Assembly (NCBI GenBank): GCA_002391235.1
Contig: DGRX01000029.1
Span: 38,918 to 102,917 of the forward strand
Direction of reading: 5' to 3'
DNA length: 64,000 bases
Source: Treponema sp. UBA4377
GTDB taxonomy: Bacteria; Spirochaetota; Spirochaetia; Treponematales; Treponemataceae
The notes under the pieces were generated by a model. It ran no database searches, was not told the DNA's origin, and worked only from the letters and a program-made list of their open reading frames with translations. Positions 1 through 10,173 of the stretch are shown piece by piece. The stretch's first letter is position 1. Every line of letters starts with the position of its first letter. A program made the translations under genes and the position numbers.

Positions 1-3
1 GCG

Positions 4-1092
4 CTAGCCCAGCACCCTGTTCTTGCCCTCGCGCTTGGCTTGGTAGAGCTTTGCGTCGGCGGCTTTGATGAAGGCGTCCATGTCTTTCAGGCTGGAAACA
101 GGTCCGCTTGAAAAGCCGCCGCTAAAGGTAAAGTCGCCGTTTATGGCGGCGGCGCAGTTTTTGATTTTTGTCAAAAAGTCGTCGGAGGAAAGGCGGGGAA
201 CCATCACAAGGTATTCGTCGCCGCCGTAGCGGAAGCAGTTTTCGGCGCCGAACTCCGCCTGCAAAATGCAGGCAAACTTCACCAAAAGCTCGTCGCCGCG
301 CGCGTGGCCAAATTTGTCGTTGTGGCTTTTAAAGTCGTCGATGTCGGTCAGCATCATCGTGATTTCCGAGCCTATCATTTCCTCAAAGCGCAGCCTTAGC
401 GCGGCGCGGTTTTTGAGCTTTGTCAGCGCGTCGGTAAGCGAAGACTCGCGAAGGCGTTCGGCAAGCGCGTGGTTCATAACGGTTTGTCGCGCGACCTTAA
501 GGTATTGGTAGTAGCGCGCTATGTTCACTATTACAAAAAAGACGTAAAGAATCGGATAGTTGACGTTTGTCGCCGCGCTCACTCCGGCAACCTTGTCCAT
601 TAGCCAATAGAAAAACCAAAACGAAATCGTGATGAGCGCGACGGAGAAAATGGGACGCACCATGAAAATGCAGGCCAAGAGCAGTTCCAGCGTGACGAAT
701 ACAAGAATCTGCTCCTTTAAGACATAGTCAAGGATTGAAACGTAAATCGCGAAGGCCGAAAGCGTCGTCAAGAAAATTCCGATTCTGACGGTCAGCGCCC
801 TATGCGAGAATCTTCCCATCTCGGCGGAATGCGTAACCACATACAAAAAAAGCTGGGCGGCGGCTGTAAAGAGCGTGACGTAGGCGATTCTGTGGTGGAA
901 CATCCAGCTGTTGGGGATGGACGGGTCCAAGTTCACTTCAAAGCTGAATGAAATGCCAAAGCATATTATTTCCATAATCATGATGATTATCGAAATGACT
1001 CTGGAATTCCTTATGTTGGCGCAATCCAAAATGAATTGAATGTCGTCGCGAGGCTTTTCAATTCCTAAAACTTTTTTTACTGAAAACCGCAT
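4..1092 (-). CDS. Membrane-anchored diguanylate cyclase (GGDEF)
   Basis: This protein probably makes cyclic di-GMP from two GTP at the inner membrane. The 362-residue product has about six hydrophobic spans in residues 30-190. A C-terminal GGDEF domain follows, with the signature YGGDEYLVMV near residue 270 and the upstream metal-binding motif TDIDDFKSHND. No RxxD inhibitory site is visible just before the signature. The start is the ATG at 1092, giving MRFSVKKVLG. The gene lies 12 bases downstream of pyrG on the same strand, so it may be cotranscribed. The input to the membrane domain is unknown, and it is not a sensor family I can name. The cyclase call is firm because the active-site motif is intact. 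Confidence 0.88.
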   Translation of the reverse strand: MRFSVKKVLGIEKPRDDIQFILDCANIRNSRVISIIIMIMEIICFGISFSFEVNLDPSIPNSWMFHHRIAYVTLFTAAAQLFLYVVTHSAEMGRFSHRALTVRIGIFLTTLSAFAIYVSILDYVLKEQILVFVTLELLLACIFMVRPIFSVALITISFWFFYWLMDKVAGVSAATNVNYPILYVFFVIVNIARYYQYLKVARQTVMNHALAERLRESSLTDALTKLKNRAALRLRFEEMIGSEITMMLTDIDDFKSHNDKFGHARGDELLVKFACILQAEFGAENCFRYGGDEYLVMVPRLSSDDFLTKIKNCAAAINGDFTFSGGFSSGPVSSLKDMDAFIKAADAKLYQAKREGKNRVLG

Positions 1093-1104
1093 CGATTCTC
1101 CGCT

Positions 1105-2721
1105 CTAGTTTTTGCCCTTTGACGCCCCTTGTTTTACGGCTGCGGCGATGAAGTCACGGAAGAGGGGGCCCGCCTTGTTGGGGCGGCTCTTGAATTCCGG
1201 GTGGAACTGAACTCCAACCATCCATGGGTTTCCGGGAACCTCGCAAGTCTCAACCAAGTCGCGCTCCGGGTTGACTCCCGAAATCACAAGGCCCGCGTTC
1301 TTCAAGTCGTCGCGGAACTTATTGTTGAACTCGTAGCGGTGGCGGTGGCGCTCCCAAATCGTCTTTGAGCCGTAAGCCTTTTCAACCAAGCTTCCGGGGG
1401 CCACGGAACATTCGTATTTTCCAAGGCGCAAGGTGCCGCCCAAGATTTTTCCGTTTTGGTCGGGCATTAAGTCGATGACCGGGTAGGGTGTTTCCTTGTT
1501 CATTTCGGTGGAGTTGGCGCCGGCCAAGCCCAAGACGTTTCGCGCGTATTCGATTACCAAGATTTGCATTCCAAGGCAAATTCCAAAGTAGGGAACTTTT
1601 TTTGTTCGCGCGTACTTGGCCGTGTTTATCATTCCTTCGATTCCGCGGTCGCCGAAGCCTCCGGGAACGATTATCGCGTCGGCGTTCTTTAGGCGCGCGG
1701 CAGTCGTCTTGTCGTCGGTCAAAAGCTCGGAGTCAACCCAGTCGATTTCGACTTCGGCCTCGTTGTGGATTCCGCCGTGAATCAAGGATTCGACGACCGA
1801 CAAGTAGGCGTCGTGGAGCGCGACGTATTTTCCGACAAGCGCGATTGTGACCTTGCGCTTGGGGTTGTTGAAGCGGTCCACCATTTTTTTCCAGTCGTCC
1901 AACTGGCTTTGGCTTTCCTTTAGGCCCAGGACTTTGCAAACGGCCTGGCCCAAGCCTTCCTTTTCCATTTGAAGCGGAACTTCGTAAATCGACTTTGCGT
2001 TGAGGTTTTGGATTACGCAAGAGGAGTCGACGTTGCAAAAGGCCGCCAAGCGCTCGCGGGTTGTCTGCCCGATGTCGCGCTCGGTGCGAAGCATTATGAC
2101 GTCGGGCTTTATTCCCAATTCCTGCAATTCCTTCACGCTGTGCTGGGTGGGCTTTGTCTTAAGCTCGTCGGCCTTTTTCATGAAGGGAACAAGCGTAAGG
2201 TGAATGTAGCAGCAGTTTTCCTCGCCGACTTTGTATTTCATTTGGCGAATCGCTTCCATAAAGGGAAGCGACTCTATGTCGCCGACCGTTCCGCCGATTT
2301 CCGTTATGATTACGTCGGCGCCGGTTTCGTCGGTTGAAAGCAGCATGCGGCGCAAAATTTCTTCGGTGATGTTTGGAATTACCTGGACGGTTCCGCCGTG
2401 AAAGCCTCCCTCGCGCTCTTTGTTGAGGACGCTAAGGTAAACGCGGCCGGCCGTCGTGTTGGAGCTTTGGCTAAGCGTCGCGTCGGTGAAGCGCTCGTAG
2501 TGGCCCAAGTCCAAGTCGGTTTCCGCTCCGTCGTCGGTGACGAAAACCTCGCCGTGTTGGATCGGATTCATCGTGCCCGGGTCGATGTTCAAGTAGGGGT
2601 CGAATTTTTGGTTTATAACCTTGTAGCCGCGGCTCTTTAAAATAAGTCCAAGGGACGCGGCCGCGATTCCCTTTCCCAAACCTGAAACAACTCCGCCTGT
2701 AATAAAAATATACTTGGTCAT
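1105..2721 (-). CDS. pyrG: CTP synthase
   Basis: CTP synthase aminates UTP to CTP with ATP and glutamine, the last step of pyrimidine nucleotide synthesis. At 538 residues it has the usual family length. The N-terminal synthetase domain begins ITGGVVSGLGKGIAAASLG. The C-terminal class I glutamine amidotransferase domain has the nucleophile motif FGICLGMQ and a terminal HPEF motif. Both catalytic halves look intact. It sits 23 bases downstream of asnS on the same strand and upstream of the GGDEF gene. The ATG at 2721 gives MTKYIFITGG, the canonical family start. Confidence 0.97.
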   Translation of the reverse strand: MTKYIFITGGVVSGLGKGIAAASLGLILKSRGYKVINQKFDPYLNIDPGTMNPIQHGEVFVTDDGAETDLDLGHYERFTDATLSQSSNTTAGRVYLSVLNKEREGGFHGGTVQVIPNITEEILRRMLLSTDETGADVIITEIGGTVGDIESLPFMEAIRQMKYKVGEENCCYIHLTLVPFMKKADELKTKPTQHSVKELQELGIKPDVIMLRTERDIGQTTRERLAAFCNVDSSCVIQNLNAKSIYEVPLQMEKEGLGQAVCKVLGLKESQSQLDDWKKMVDRFNNPKRKVTIALVGKYVALHDAYLSVVESLIHGGIHNEAEVEIDWVDSELLTDDKTTAARLKNADAIIVPGGFGDRGIEGMINTAKYARTKKVPYFGICLGMQILVIEYARNVLGLAGANSTEMNKETPYPVIDLMPDQNGKILGGTLRLGKYECSVAPGSLVEKAYGSKTIWERHRHRYEFNNKFRDDLKNAGLVISGVNPERDLVETCEVPGNPWMVGVQFHPEFKSRPNKAGPLFRDFIAAAVKQGASKGKN

Positions 2722-2744
2722 AACAAATCCTTATGTATTGTGTT

Positions 2745-4196
<1,452 letters not shown>

Positions 4197-4303
4197 ATTT
4201 TTCCTCTATAAAAATATTCGTTTAGTCTAGCGCAAAAGGCGGCTTTGTTCAACCGCGTGGGGGACTTTCAAATTTATTGAAAATTCGTTATAATCGACGG
4301 CGG

Positions 4304-5344
4304 ATGAAGAAGAAATTTCTTTGGGCTTGCGTCACGCTGGGCCTTTCCGTTCTTGCGATTTGCGCCCTTTTTTATAACGGCGGCTTTTCGTTTGAGGAAT
4401 TTTTGCAGGACATAAAAAACGCTTCTCCAGCTTGGCTTTGCGCCGCCCTTCTTTGCGCCCTTGCTTTTATCTTTTTTGAAGGCTGGGCCCTCACTTTGAT
4501 TTTGCGGACGCTGGGATTTTCGGTGAAAAAGAGGAGCGGCTTTTTGTACGCCGCCGCCGACATTTACTTTTCTTCGATAACTCCGTCGGCCACGGGCGGC
4601 CAGCCGGCCAGCGCCTATTTTATGAGCAAGGACGGCTTTAGGGGCTCGCACGTCGCCTCGGCCTTGCTGATGAACCTTACGATGTACACGCTTGCGCTTG
4701 TGACTATCGGAACCTTTTCCATCGTTTTTTTTCCGCATGTCTTTGTGGAATTCAACACGGCCAGCAAGGTTATGATTTTGTTCGGAATCCTCGCGATGGC
4801 GGCGATGGCTGCCTTGTTCATTTTGCTCTTAAAAAAGCAAAGCCTTTTGCTAAAAATCGGAAGGGCCCTTGTTTTCATCCTAAACGGCCTGCGCTTGGAA
4901 AAGGCCGCGCAAAAGTTCAATTCAAAGCTTGACTCCGCCATAAAAAACTACAATGACTGCGTGGCTGTTTTGGCCGGCAAAAAAAGCCTTTTGGCAAAAA
5001 CATACGTTTTAAATTTGTTGCAGCGTTCGGCGCAAATTCTTGTGACGGTCTTTTGTTTTTTCGCTTTGGGCGGAAACTATCAAGACGGCCTGAAAATTTT
5101 CGCCATACAAGCTTACGTCGTTCTTGGATCGAATTTCATTCCGGTTCCCGGGGCGGCTGGCGTTTCTGAGTTCATCATGTACTTTGGCTATATGATGCTG
5201 TTGAACGAGGAAGCCGCTTGCGGCCTTGCGATTTTGAGCCGCGGAATTTCTTTTTACGCCTGCACGGCGATCAGTTTGGCCGTGGTGTCAGCGGGATACT
5301 TTGCGGGCGGATGGAATAAAAACAAGGAAGAGGCAAAACAATGA
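4304..5344 (+). CDS. Lysylphosphatidylglycerol synthase TM region/UPF0104 family membrane protein
   Basis: This 346-residue polytopic protein has about eight hydrophobic segments and matches the flippase-like family related to the membrane half of MprF. Family members are thought to move lipids or isoprenoid-linked substrates, but no substrate can be read from this sequence. Recognisable stretches are SSITPSATGGQPASAYF and FIPVPGAAGVSEF, which are family hallmarks. I prefer the ATG at 4304 over an in-frame TTG at 4277, because a TATAAT at 4289-4294 lies between them. The stop overlaps the pssA start (ATGA), so it belongs to a phospholipid operon with pssA and psd. Confidence 0.85.
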   Translation: MKKKFLWACVTLGLSVLAICALFYNGGFSFEEFLQDIKNASPAWLCAALLCALAFIFFEGWALTLILRTLGFSVKKRSGFLYAAADIYFSSITPSATGGQPASAYFMSKDGFRGSHVASALLMNLTMYTLALVTIGTFSIVFFPHVFVEFNTASKVMILFGILAMAAMAALFILLLKKQSLLLKIGRALVFILNGLRLEKAAQKFNSKLDSAIKNYNDCVAVLAGKKSLLAKTYVLNLLQRSAQILVTVFCFFALGGNYQDGLKIFAIQAYVVLGSNFIPVPGAAGVSEFIMYFGYMMLLNEEAACGLAILSRGISFYACTAISLAVVSAGYFAGGWNKNKEEAKQ

Positions 5345-6045
5345 TTGGCTTTTACGACTATACCGTGATTTTGACTTATCTATCAATGCTTTCGGCGACG
5401 ACCGGCATGATTCTATGCTTGAATGACATCGGACACCCATACTTGGGAATGTTCTTTTTGATGTTCTGCGGCTTGTGCGACACTTTTGACGGAAAGGTGG
5501 CGCGCACAAAAAAGAACCGCACCGAGCAAATGAAAAAGTTTGGAATACAAATCGACTCGCTTTCCGACTTGGCGGCCTTTGGCTTGCTGCCCGCTTGCAT
5601 CGGCATTTCAATGCTAAGAACCGGAATCGTTTTCATCGATTTTCCCGACTTTAAATTTTTTCACCTTGCCGACAAATCTACGATAATAAAAATCGTTCTT
5701 ACCGTAATAGCCGTCTTGTACACTCTTGCCGCGATGATCCGCTTGGCCTTCTTTAACGTGCTGGAGGAGGAGAGGCAATGCAACAATCCGCAAAACCCAA
5801 AGATTTTCATAGGCCTTCCAGTTACCAGCGCCGCGCTTGTCTTTCCGACAATTCTTTTGATACACATTTTTTCCAGCGCCGACCTTACCTTGCTGTATTT
5901 TCTTTTCCTTGCGATTGTGGGCTTTTTGTTTATTTCCGACATTCAGATAAAAAAGCCGACGACGCGCGGCGTTCTTATTATGATTGCGATTGGCGCCTTG
6001 GAAGCCGCGCTTTTGGCTTTTGTTTTTATCGTTATGAGAAAGTAA
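5341..6045 (+). CDS. pssA: CDP-diacylglycerol-serine O-phosphatidyltransferase
   Basis: This enzyme transfers phosphatidate from CDP-diacylglycerol to serine, giving phosphatidylserine at the inner membrane. The 234-residue protein carries the CDP-alcohol phosphatidyltransferase signature, reading DTFDGKVART followed by GIQIDSLSD, and has several membrane spans. Assignment to serine rather than another alcohol acceptor rests mainly on the neighbour psd, which starts directly after this stop codon. The start overlaps the previous stop by four bases, which suggests translational coupling. Confidence 0.88.
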   Translation: MIGFYDYTVILTYLSMLSATTGMILCLNDIGHPYLGMFFLMFCGLCDTFDGKVARTKKNRTEQMKKFGIQIDSLSDLAAFGLLPACIGISMLRTGIVFIDFPDFKFFHLADKSTIIKIVLTVIAVLYTLAAMIRLAFFNVLEEERQCNNPQNPKIFIGLPVTSAALVFPTILLIHIFSSADLTLLYFLFLAIVGFLFISDIQIKKPTTRGVLIMIAIGALEAALLAFVFIVMRK

Positions 6046-6879
6046 ATGGACGGGCTGAACTTTTTGTACAAGAGCGCGGCCGGCCGTCTTTTTTTAAAGG
6101 CGCTTTGCGCTCCCGCTCTTTCAAAAGCCTGCGGACTCTTTTTGGATTCGCCGCTTTCGAGTTTTTTGATAAAGCCATTTGTAAAAAAGAACAAGATCGA
6201 CCTTTCCGAATACCAAACCGACGGCATAAAAACTTTCAACCAATTTTTTAGAAGGAAAATCAAGGACGGAGCCAGGCCTTTTGACATGCGGCCGCAATCC
6301 TTGTGCGCGCCATGCGACGGCCTTTTGTCGGTTTGGAACATAAGCCAGGACGGAGGAACCATAATACCCGTAAAGCAAAGCCAATACACAGTCGAAAGCC
6401 TGTTAAAAGACAAGGCGCTTGCCGAGCGATACTACGGCGGCCTTTGCCTTGTCTTTAGGCTTTGCGTTGACAATTACCACAGGTACGCCTACGCCGACGG
6501 CGGAAAAAAGTCCGCCAACGTTTTTATACCCGGCCGCCTTCACACCGTTCGCCCAATCGCGCTTGAAACGCTCCCGGTGTTTGTTGAGAACGCGCGCGAA
6601 TATACGACGATAGAAAGCTCCGTTTTTGGCCAGCTGCTTCAAATGGAAGTCGGCGCGATGCTGGTTGGCCGCATAGTCAATTTTGAGCAGGAAGTCGTCG
6701 TCGCGCGCGGAGCCGAAAAAGGCTTTTTTGAGTACGGCGGCTCGACAATAATTCTCCTTGTAAAAAAAGGCGCGGCGAAAATCCGCGACGACATCGCCAA
6801 AAACTCCGCCGCCGGAATCGAAAGTCCGGTCAAGATGGGGGAACGCATTGGCGCGGCTTGGGCCGCTCGCGCCGACTAA
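6046..6879 (+). CDS. psd: Phosphatidylserine decarboxylase
   Basis: This pyruvoyl-dependent enzyme converts phosphatidylserine to phosphatidylethanolamine. The 277-residue proenzyme contains the self-cleavage site in FEYGGSTIILLV; the usual motif is LGST, here read as GGST with the essential Ser-Thr kept. Upstream it has the conserved VDNYHRYAYADGG block. The ATG directly abuts the TAA of pssA, so the two steps of phosphatidylethanolamine synthesis are encoded together. It is convergent with the XRE gene at 6903. Confidence 0.93.
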   Translation: MDGLNFLYKSAAGRLFLKALCAPALSKACGLFLDSPLSSFLIKPFVKKNKIDLSEYQTDGIKTFNQFFRRKIKDGARPFDMRPQSLCAPCDGLLSVWNISQDGGTIIPVKQSQYTVESLLKDKALAERYYGGLCLVFRLCVDNYHRYAYADGGKKSANVFIPGRLHTVRPIALETLPVFVENAREYTTIESSVFGQLLQMEVGAMLVGRIVNFEQEVVVARGAEKGFFEYGGSTIILLVKKGAAKIRDDIAKNSAAGIESPVKMGERIGAAWAARAD

Positions 6880-6902
6880 CGCGAGACCTTGACGCAGGCC
6901 GC

Positions 6903-7262
6903 TTAAAATTTCAAGGATTCGGCAAGGCGGATTATGGCCATGCGGTTTTCGCCGCTCATTTTTTCCAAGGCTTCTATCAGATTTGCGTATTTGTCGTGCA
7001 ACTGAATTTTTTTTGCGTCGCTTGTCAGCCTGTGTTCTGAATTTTTCTGCAAGGCGGCCGCCTCCTCTCCTAAAATTTGTTCTAGCGGAACTTGCAGGAA
7101 TTTTGAAATTTTCAACCCCTTGTCCACTGAAGGCAGGCTTTCTTTTCTGTTTTTTCCGTTTGTGATTGTGGAATATGGAATTCCGGTCGCGAATGCCAAT
7201 TCTTTAAAAGAAATTCCTTTGCTGTCCATTATGAATTCAACATTCTTCCAAAAAGGGCTCAT
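6903..7262 (-). CDS. XRE-family helix-turn-helix regulator
   Basis: This 119-residue DNA-binding protein has an N-terminal Cro/C1-type helix-turn-helix (residues about 5-65, with ISFKELAFATGIPYSTITNG). The C-terminal half is helical and contains no recognised ligand domain. It is divergent from the CsgG-like operon, and the intergenic region carries paired operator-like repeats at 7310-7339. An attractive inference is that this protein controls that operon, but nothing in the sequence proves it. The start is the ATG at 7262. Confidence 0.85.
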   Translation of the reverse strand: MSPFWKNVEFIMDSKGISFKELAFATGIPYSTITNGKNRKESLPSVDKGLKISKFLQVPLEQILGEEAAALQKNSEHRLTSDAKKIQLHDKYANLIEALEKMSGENRMAIIRLAESLKF

Positions 7263-7302
7263 GGCTTTAAGTTTACCATAAAGAGTTTTTTTGATAAAAA
7301 AT

Positions 7303-7339
7303 TTGACTTAATTGAGTAATTATGCTACAATTGAGTAAT
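7303..7339 (+). promoter_or_regulatory. Promoter with paired direct repeats before the CsgG operon
   Basis: TTGACT (7303-7308), a 17-base spacer and TACAAT (7326-7331) form a good sigma-70-type promoter. The 11-mer AATTGAGTAAT occurs at 7310-7320 and again at 7329-7339. The copies are spaced 19 bases apart, about two helical turns, and cover the spacer and the -10 region. This is the layout expected for a repressor binding cooperatively. The divergent XRE gene is the obvious candidate. A strong AAGGAGG ribosome site follows before the ATG at 7373. Confidence 0.72.
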
Positions 7340-7372
7340 AATTACATTTTTAGGTTTTAGCAAGGAGGAACT

Positions 7373-8314
7373 ATGAAAATCAACAAGACGGCTTGCGTTG
7401 TTTTGGCCGCGCTTTTATTATGCGCCCAGGCCAACGCCGCTAAAAAAGTGAAAGAAACGCCATCTTCTCAAAAAGCTAAGAGCGTCGAGACTGTTCAGGA
7501 AAACAGCTTAAAGCGGAAGGTCGCCATAGCCCGATTTTCAAACGAGACGACTTACGCAAAAGGGGCTTTTTACGACAAGGAAAACGACCCGTTGGGAAAG
7601 CAGACCCTTGACATCCTTTCGGCCAAGCTCGCCGCAAGCGGAAAATTCATTCTATTGGAACGAAGCGACCTTGAGCATATAAACGCCGAGCAGAATTTGA
7701 GCGGAATCACGGCTCAAAAAATAGGCGCGGACTATCTTATAATCGGAAGCCTTACAAAATACGGCCGCAAGAACACCGGCGAGACAGGACTTGTTTCCCG
7801 CACAAAGAGGCAGACAGTCGAGGCCGGCGTGTCAATCCGTTTGGTTGACGTTTCCACTGGACAAATCATTTATTCAGAAGAGGCGGAGGGAACGGCCGAA
7901 ACGCAGACCAAGACAACTTTGGGCATGGGCGGACAGGCGGGCTTTGACGCGACGTTGAGCGACAAGGCCATTGACGCGGCCATAAGCCAGTTGGTCGAAA
8001 ACATCGTGAACAACTGTATGGACAGGCCTTGGAAAAGTTACTTTCTTTCGGTCGATGACGATTCTGTAATAATTTCAGGCGGAAAGAGCCAAGGCGTAAG
8101 GGTTGGAGATTCCTTTGACGTTCTTGTTCGCGGAAAGAAAGTCAAGAATCCTCAGACAGGAATGATGATAGAGCTTCCTGGAACTGTCATTGGGGACGTG
8201 ACCGTTGTCATGTCAGGCGGAGAGGATCCTGTCAACGAATGGTCTATGGTGACTTTGACCGGAAAAGTGGACAAGAACAATCTTGGCGCCTACATAATTC
8301 AAGAGAAGGAATAG
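7373..8314 (+). CDS. CsgG/HfaB-family envelope protein
   Basis: CsgG-family proteins are envelope proteins. The type member forms the curli secretion pore, while others act as envelope or efflux-associated lipoproteins. This 313-residue product has an N-terminal signal sequence ending near ANA-AKK. A Cys in LLLCAQ could be a relaxed lipobox, but this is uncertain. The CsgG fold is recognised by KRKVAIARFSNETTY, GKFILLERSDLEHI and GADYLIIGSLTKYG, followed by a C-terminal extension from about residue 210. Its neighbours DUF4810 and DUF799 match the conserved NMB1164-1163-1162 arrangement of Neisseria. No curlin gene is nearby, so a curli role is unlikely. Confidence 0.85.
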   Translation: MKINKTACVVLAALLLCAQANAAKKVKETPSSQKAKSVETVQENSLKRKVAIARFSNETTYAKGAFYDKENDPLGKQTLDILSAKLAASGKFILLERSDLEHINAEQNLSGITAQKIGADYLIIGSLTKYGRKNTGETGLVSRTKRQTVEAGVSIRLVDVSTGQIIYSEEAEGTAETQTKTTLGMGGQAGFDATLSDKAIDAAISQLVENIVNNCMDRPWKSYFLSVDDDSVIISGGKSQGVRVGDSFDVLVRGKKVKNPQTGMMIELPGTVIGDVTVVMSGGEDPVNEWSMVTLTGKVDKNNLGAYIIQEKE

Positions 8315-8322
8315 GAGGCTGT

Positions 8323-8730
8323 ATGAAAAAGATTGTTTTCCGTTCCGCGTTCGCGGCTTTGGCTCTGTTGGCGGCGGCCTTGATTCTTTCAACCGCGCTT
8401 TTTTCCTGCATGAGCGCCACCACTGTTCGCCAAGGCCTTGAGAACGTGGCTTACTTGGAAATTATGGGCGACAAGAGCAAGTATCAGACAGTGACTTCCA
8501 CAAAGTCAGGCGCGACTGAGTTCTTGCACTTGGTTCAAGTGGTGATTGACGAAGACGAGGCTTTTGACGCCGAAGTCAACTCAATAAAAAACAGGGCTGT
8601 CGAAAATGAATTTTCTTACAAAATTGCTACTGGAACCCATACGATTGAGATTTCTTTTGAAGGCCGCCGCGTTTTAAGGACTCAGATTTTTGTTTCCGCC
8701 GGCCAGACAAAAGTTATAAGCCTTCCGTAG
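8323..8730 (+). CDS. Small predicted lipoprotein in the CsgG operon
   Basis: I do not recognise the family. The 135-residue product has a lipoprotein signal ending LSTALFSC, which fits a relaxed spirochaetal lipobox. A short beta-rich domain follows, with IATGTHTIEISFEGRRVLR and VSAGQTKVISLP, recalling PEGA-like or carbohydrate-binding-like beta folds. The start at 8323 has an AGGAGG ribosome site and lies eight bases after the CsgG stop. It is inserted between CsgG and DUF4810, where better-known versions of the operon have no extra gene. Confidence 0.75.
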   Translation: MKKIVFRSAFAALALLAAALILSTALFSCMSATTVRQGLENVAYLEIMGDKSKYQTVTSTKSGATEFLHLVQVVIDEDEAFDAEVNSIKNRAVENEFSYKIATGTHTIEISFEGRRVLRTQIFVSAGQTKVISLP

Positions 8731-8767
8731 AGAAGGACTTTGATGGAGGCATTTTAAAGGAGGAATT

Positions 8768-9133
8768 ATGAAAAAAATTCTTTATGTTGGAATTGTGGCG
8801 TTGGCCTTGCTTTTTGCAAGTTGCGCCACAACGTCGACAAGGCAGCCGTCGATTTACAACTGGTCGAGCTACACCAAGGACACTTACGATTACATCAAGT
8901 CCGGCGAGGAGGACAGCATCGAGACTGTCCTAAAGACTTACCAGTGGATCATCGACAATCAGACGGGAACTGTTCGAGAGACTGTTCCCCCTGGAGTTTG
9001 CGCCGACTACGGCTATTTGTTGGCCAAATCCGGCCGAGTTCAAGAGGGAAAGAAATTTTTGCTTAAGGAAAAAGAACTTTATCCTGAAAGCGCTCCTCTT
9101 GTTGACAGCGTTATCAAAATGATAGAGAGGTAG
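8768..9133 (+). CDS. DUF4810-family lipoprotein
   Basis: This 121-residue lipoprotein (lipobox around LLFASCATTS) contains the DUF4810 pattern YNWSSYTKDTYDYIKSGEED. It also has a TPR-like tail with CADYGYLLAKSGRVQEGKKF and LYPESAPLV. The family is consistently found between CsgG-like and DUF799 genes, as here. Its molecular role is not established. A good AAAGGAGG site precedes the ATG at 8768, and the next gene starts four bases after its stop. Confidence 0.85.
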   Translation: MKKILYVGIVALALLFASCATTSTRQPSIYNWSSYTKDTYDYIKSGEEDSIETVLKTYQWIIDNQTGTVRETVPPGVCADYGYLLAKSGRVQEGKKFLLKEKELYPESAPLVDSVIKMIER

Positions 9134-9137
9134 AGCC

Positions 9138-9866
9138 ATGAAAAACAAATTTCTTTTGCCGCTTTCGGCCGTTCTTTTTTCGGCCATTCTTTTTTCTTGC
9201 GCGACAGGTTCAGGCGTTAAAAAATCTGAGGCTTATCCTGAGTTTTACGGCGAAAATCCGCCCGCCTCAATTTTGATAATGCCGCCTATAAACAAGACCA
9301 ACAATGTTGACGCCAAAGACTACTTTTATTACACGCTTCCGGCGGCGCTCGCCAACTACGGTTACTATGTTTATCCGGCCCTTCTTTCAATGAACACCTT
9401 GCAGGAAAATTCCGCCTACGACGCCGAGTTGTTTTTGGAAGGAAACGTGACGCGATTCAAGAAGAACTTTGGCGCGGACTTGCTTTTGTTCACCACAATC
9501 ACTGAATGGCAAAAGCATCCTGTTGGCGGCCATGTAGACGTCACGGTTGAATACGCCTTGCGCTCTACAACTACCGGCGAATTCGTTTATAGAAGGACCG
9601 GAACTTTTGACTGCGACACCTCGTTTAAGACCGGCCTTTCTGGCGGCGGAATCTTAGGACTTGTAGGCCTTTTGGCCGACACCGTTGGAACTGCCGTGAA
9701 GACTGCCGCCACCGACTACACCACTGTGGCTCGTTGCTGCAACTATCTGACTCTTTCAGACATTCCTTATGGAAAGTATTCCCCTGGATTTGGAAACGAC
9801 GGAGAAAGCATGTCCGGCGTGAACCCAATAAAGACTTCGGCGAAAGTTTCGGGAGTCAGCGACTAG
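9138..9866 (+). CDS. DUF799/GNA1162-family lipoprotein
   Basis: This 242-residue lipoprotein has the cleavage region AILFSCATGSG. It belongs to the DUF799 family, whose Neisseria member GNA1162 is a surface-associated antigen. Visible family features are ASILIMPPINKTNNVDAK, the YYTLPAALANYGYYVYP block and GADLLLFTTITEW. It is the last gene of the four-gene envelope operon and is followed by a terminator at 9881-9939. The set probably assembles at the outer membrane with the CsgG-like protein, but no transported substrate is evident. Confidence 0.87.
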   Translation: MKNKFLLPLSAVLFSAILFSCATGSGVKKSEAYPEFYGENPPASILIMPPINKTNNVDAKDYFYYTLPAALANYGYYVYPALLSMNTLQENSAYDAELFLEGNVTRFKKNFGADLLLFTTITEWQKHPVGGHVDVTVEYALRSTTTGEFVYRRTGTFDCDTSFKTGLSGGGILGLVGLLADTVGTAVKTAATDYTTVARCCNYLTLSDIPYGKYSPGFGNDGESMSGVNPIKTSAKVSGVSD

Positions 9867-9880
9867 TTAAAAAATCCGAA

Positions 9881-9939
9881 TCGACTTCAAGCCGCGCCTC
9901 CGACATTTGGCGCGGACTTGAGAGACGATTTTTTTTTTG
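9881..9939 (+). terminator. Intrinsic terminator of the CsgG operon
   Basis: Two complementary arms, GACTTCAAGCCGCGCC and GGCGCGGACTTGAGAGAC, are separated by a short loop and followed by about ten T residues. This sits 15 bases past the DUF799 stop. Confidence 0.75.
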
Positions 9940-10042
9940 TTGGCGGATTTCGCTCAAAGCGCGGGGTGGGGCGCGGCTTTTGAACTGGAAGCGTTTTGAT
10001 TTTTTTATAATGCGTTTGCCCTGAGCGCGGTTTTTGCCGCTC

Positions 10043-10072
10043 TTGACTTTCCGCCGTCCATCGCGCTATAAT
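10043..10072 (+). promoter_or_regulatory. Promoter of tRNA-Ser
   Basis: TTGACT at 10043-10048 and a perfect TATAAT at 10067-10072 are separated by 18 bases. The -10 box ends 13 bases before the mature tRNA 5' end. Confidence 0.75.
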
Positions 10073-10085
10073 GCCCAAAATTTTT

Positions 10086-10173
10086 GGAAAGATGTCTGAG
10101 TTGGTTTAAGGTACGCCCTTGGAAGGGGCGCGTGGTGGAAACACCACCGGGGGTTCGAATCCCCCTCTTTCCG
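10086..10173 (+). tRNA. tRNA-Ser (GGA anticodon)
   Basis: This is an 88-base cloverleaf with a long variable arm, as expected for serine. The acceptor stem pairs GGAAAGA with TCTTTCC and ends in discriminator G. The anticodon loop CTTGGAA carries GGA, and the T arm is GGGGGTTCGAATCCCCC. CCA is not encoded. The last 17 bases of the gene plus two flanking bases recur at 10352-10370. Confidence 0.95.

Noticed and set aside
1488..2640. Several long antisense frames within pyrG and similar GC-rich genes
   Set aside because: These are shadows caused by GC-biased codons; they lack ribosome sites and protein motifs.
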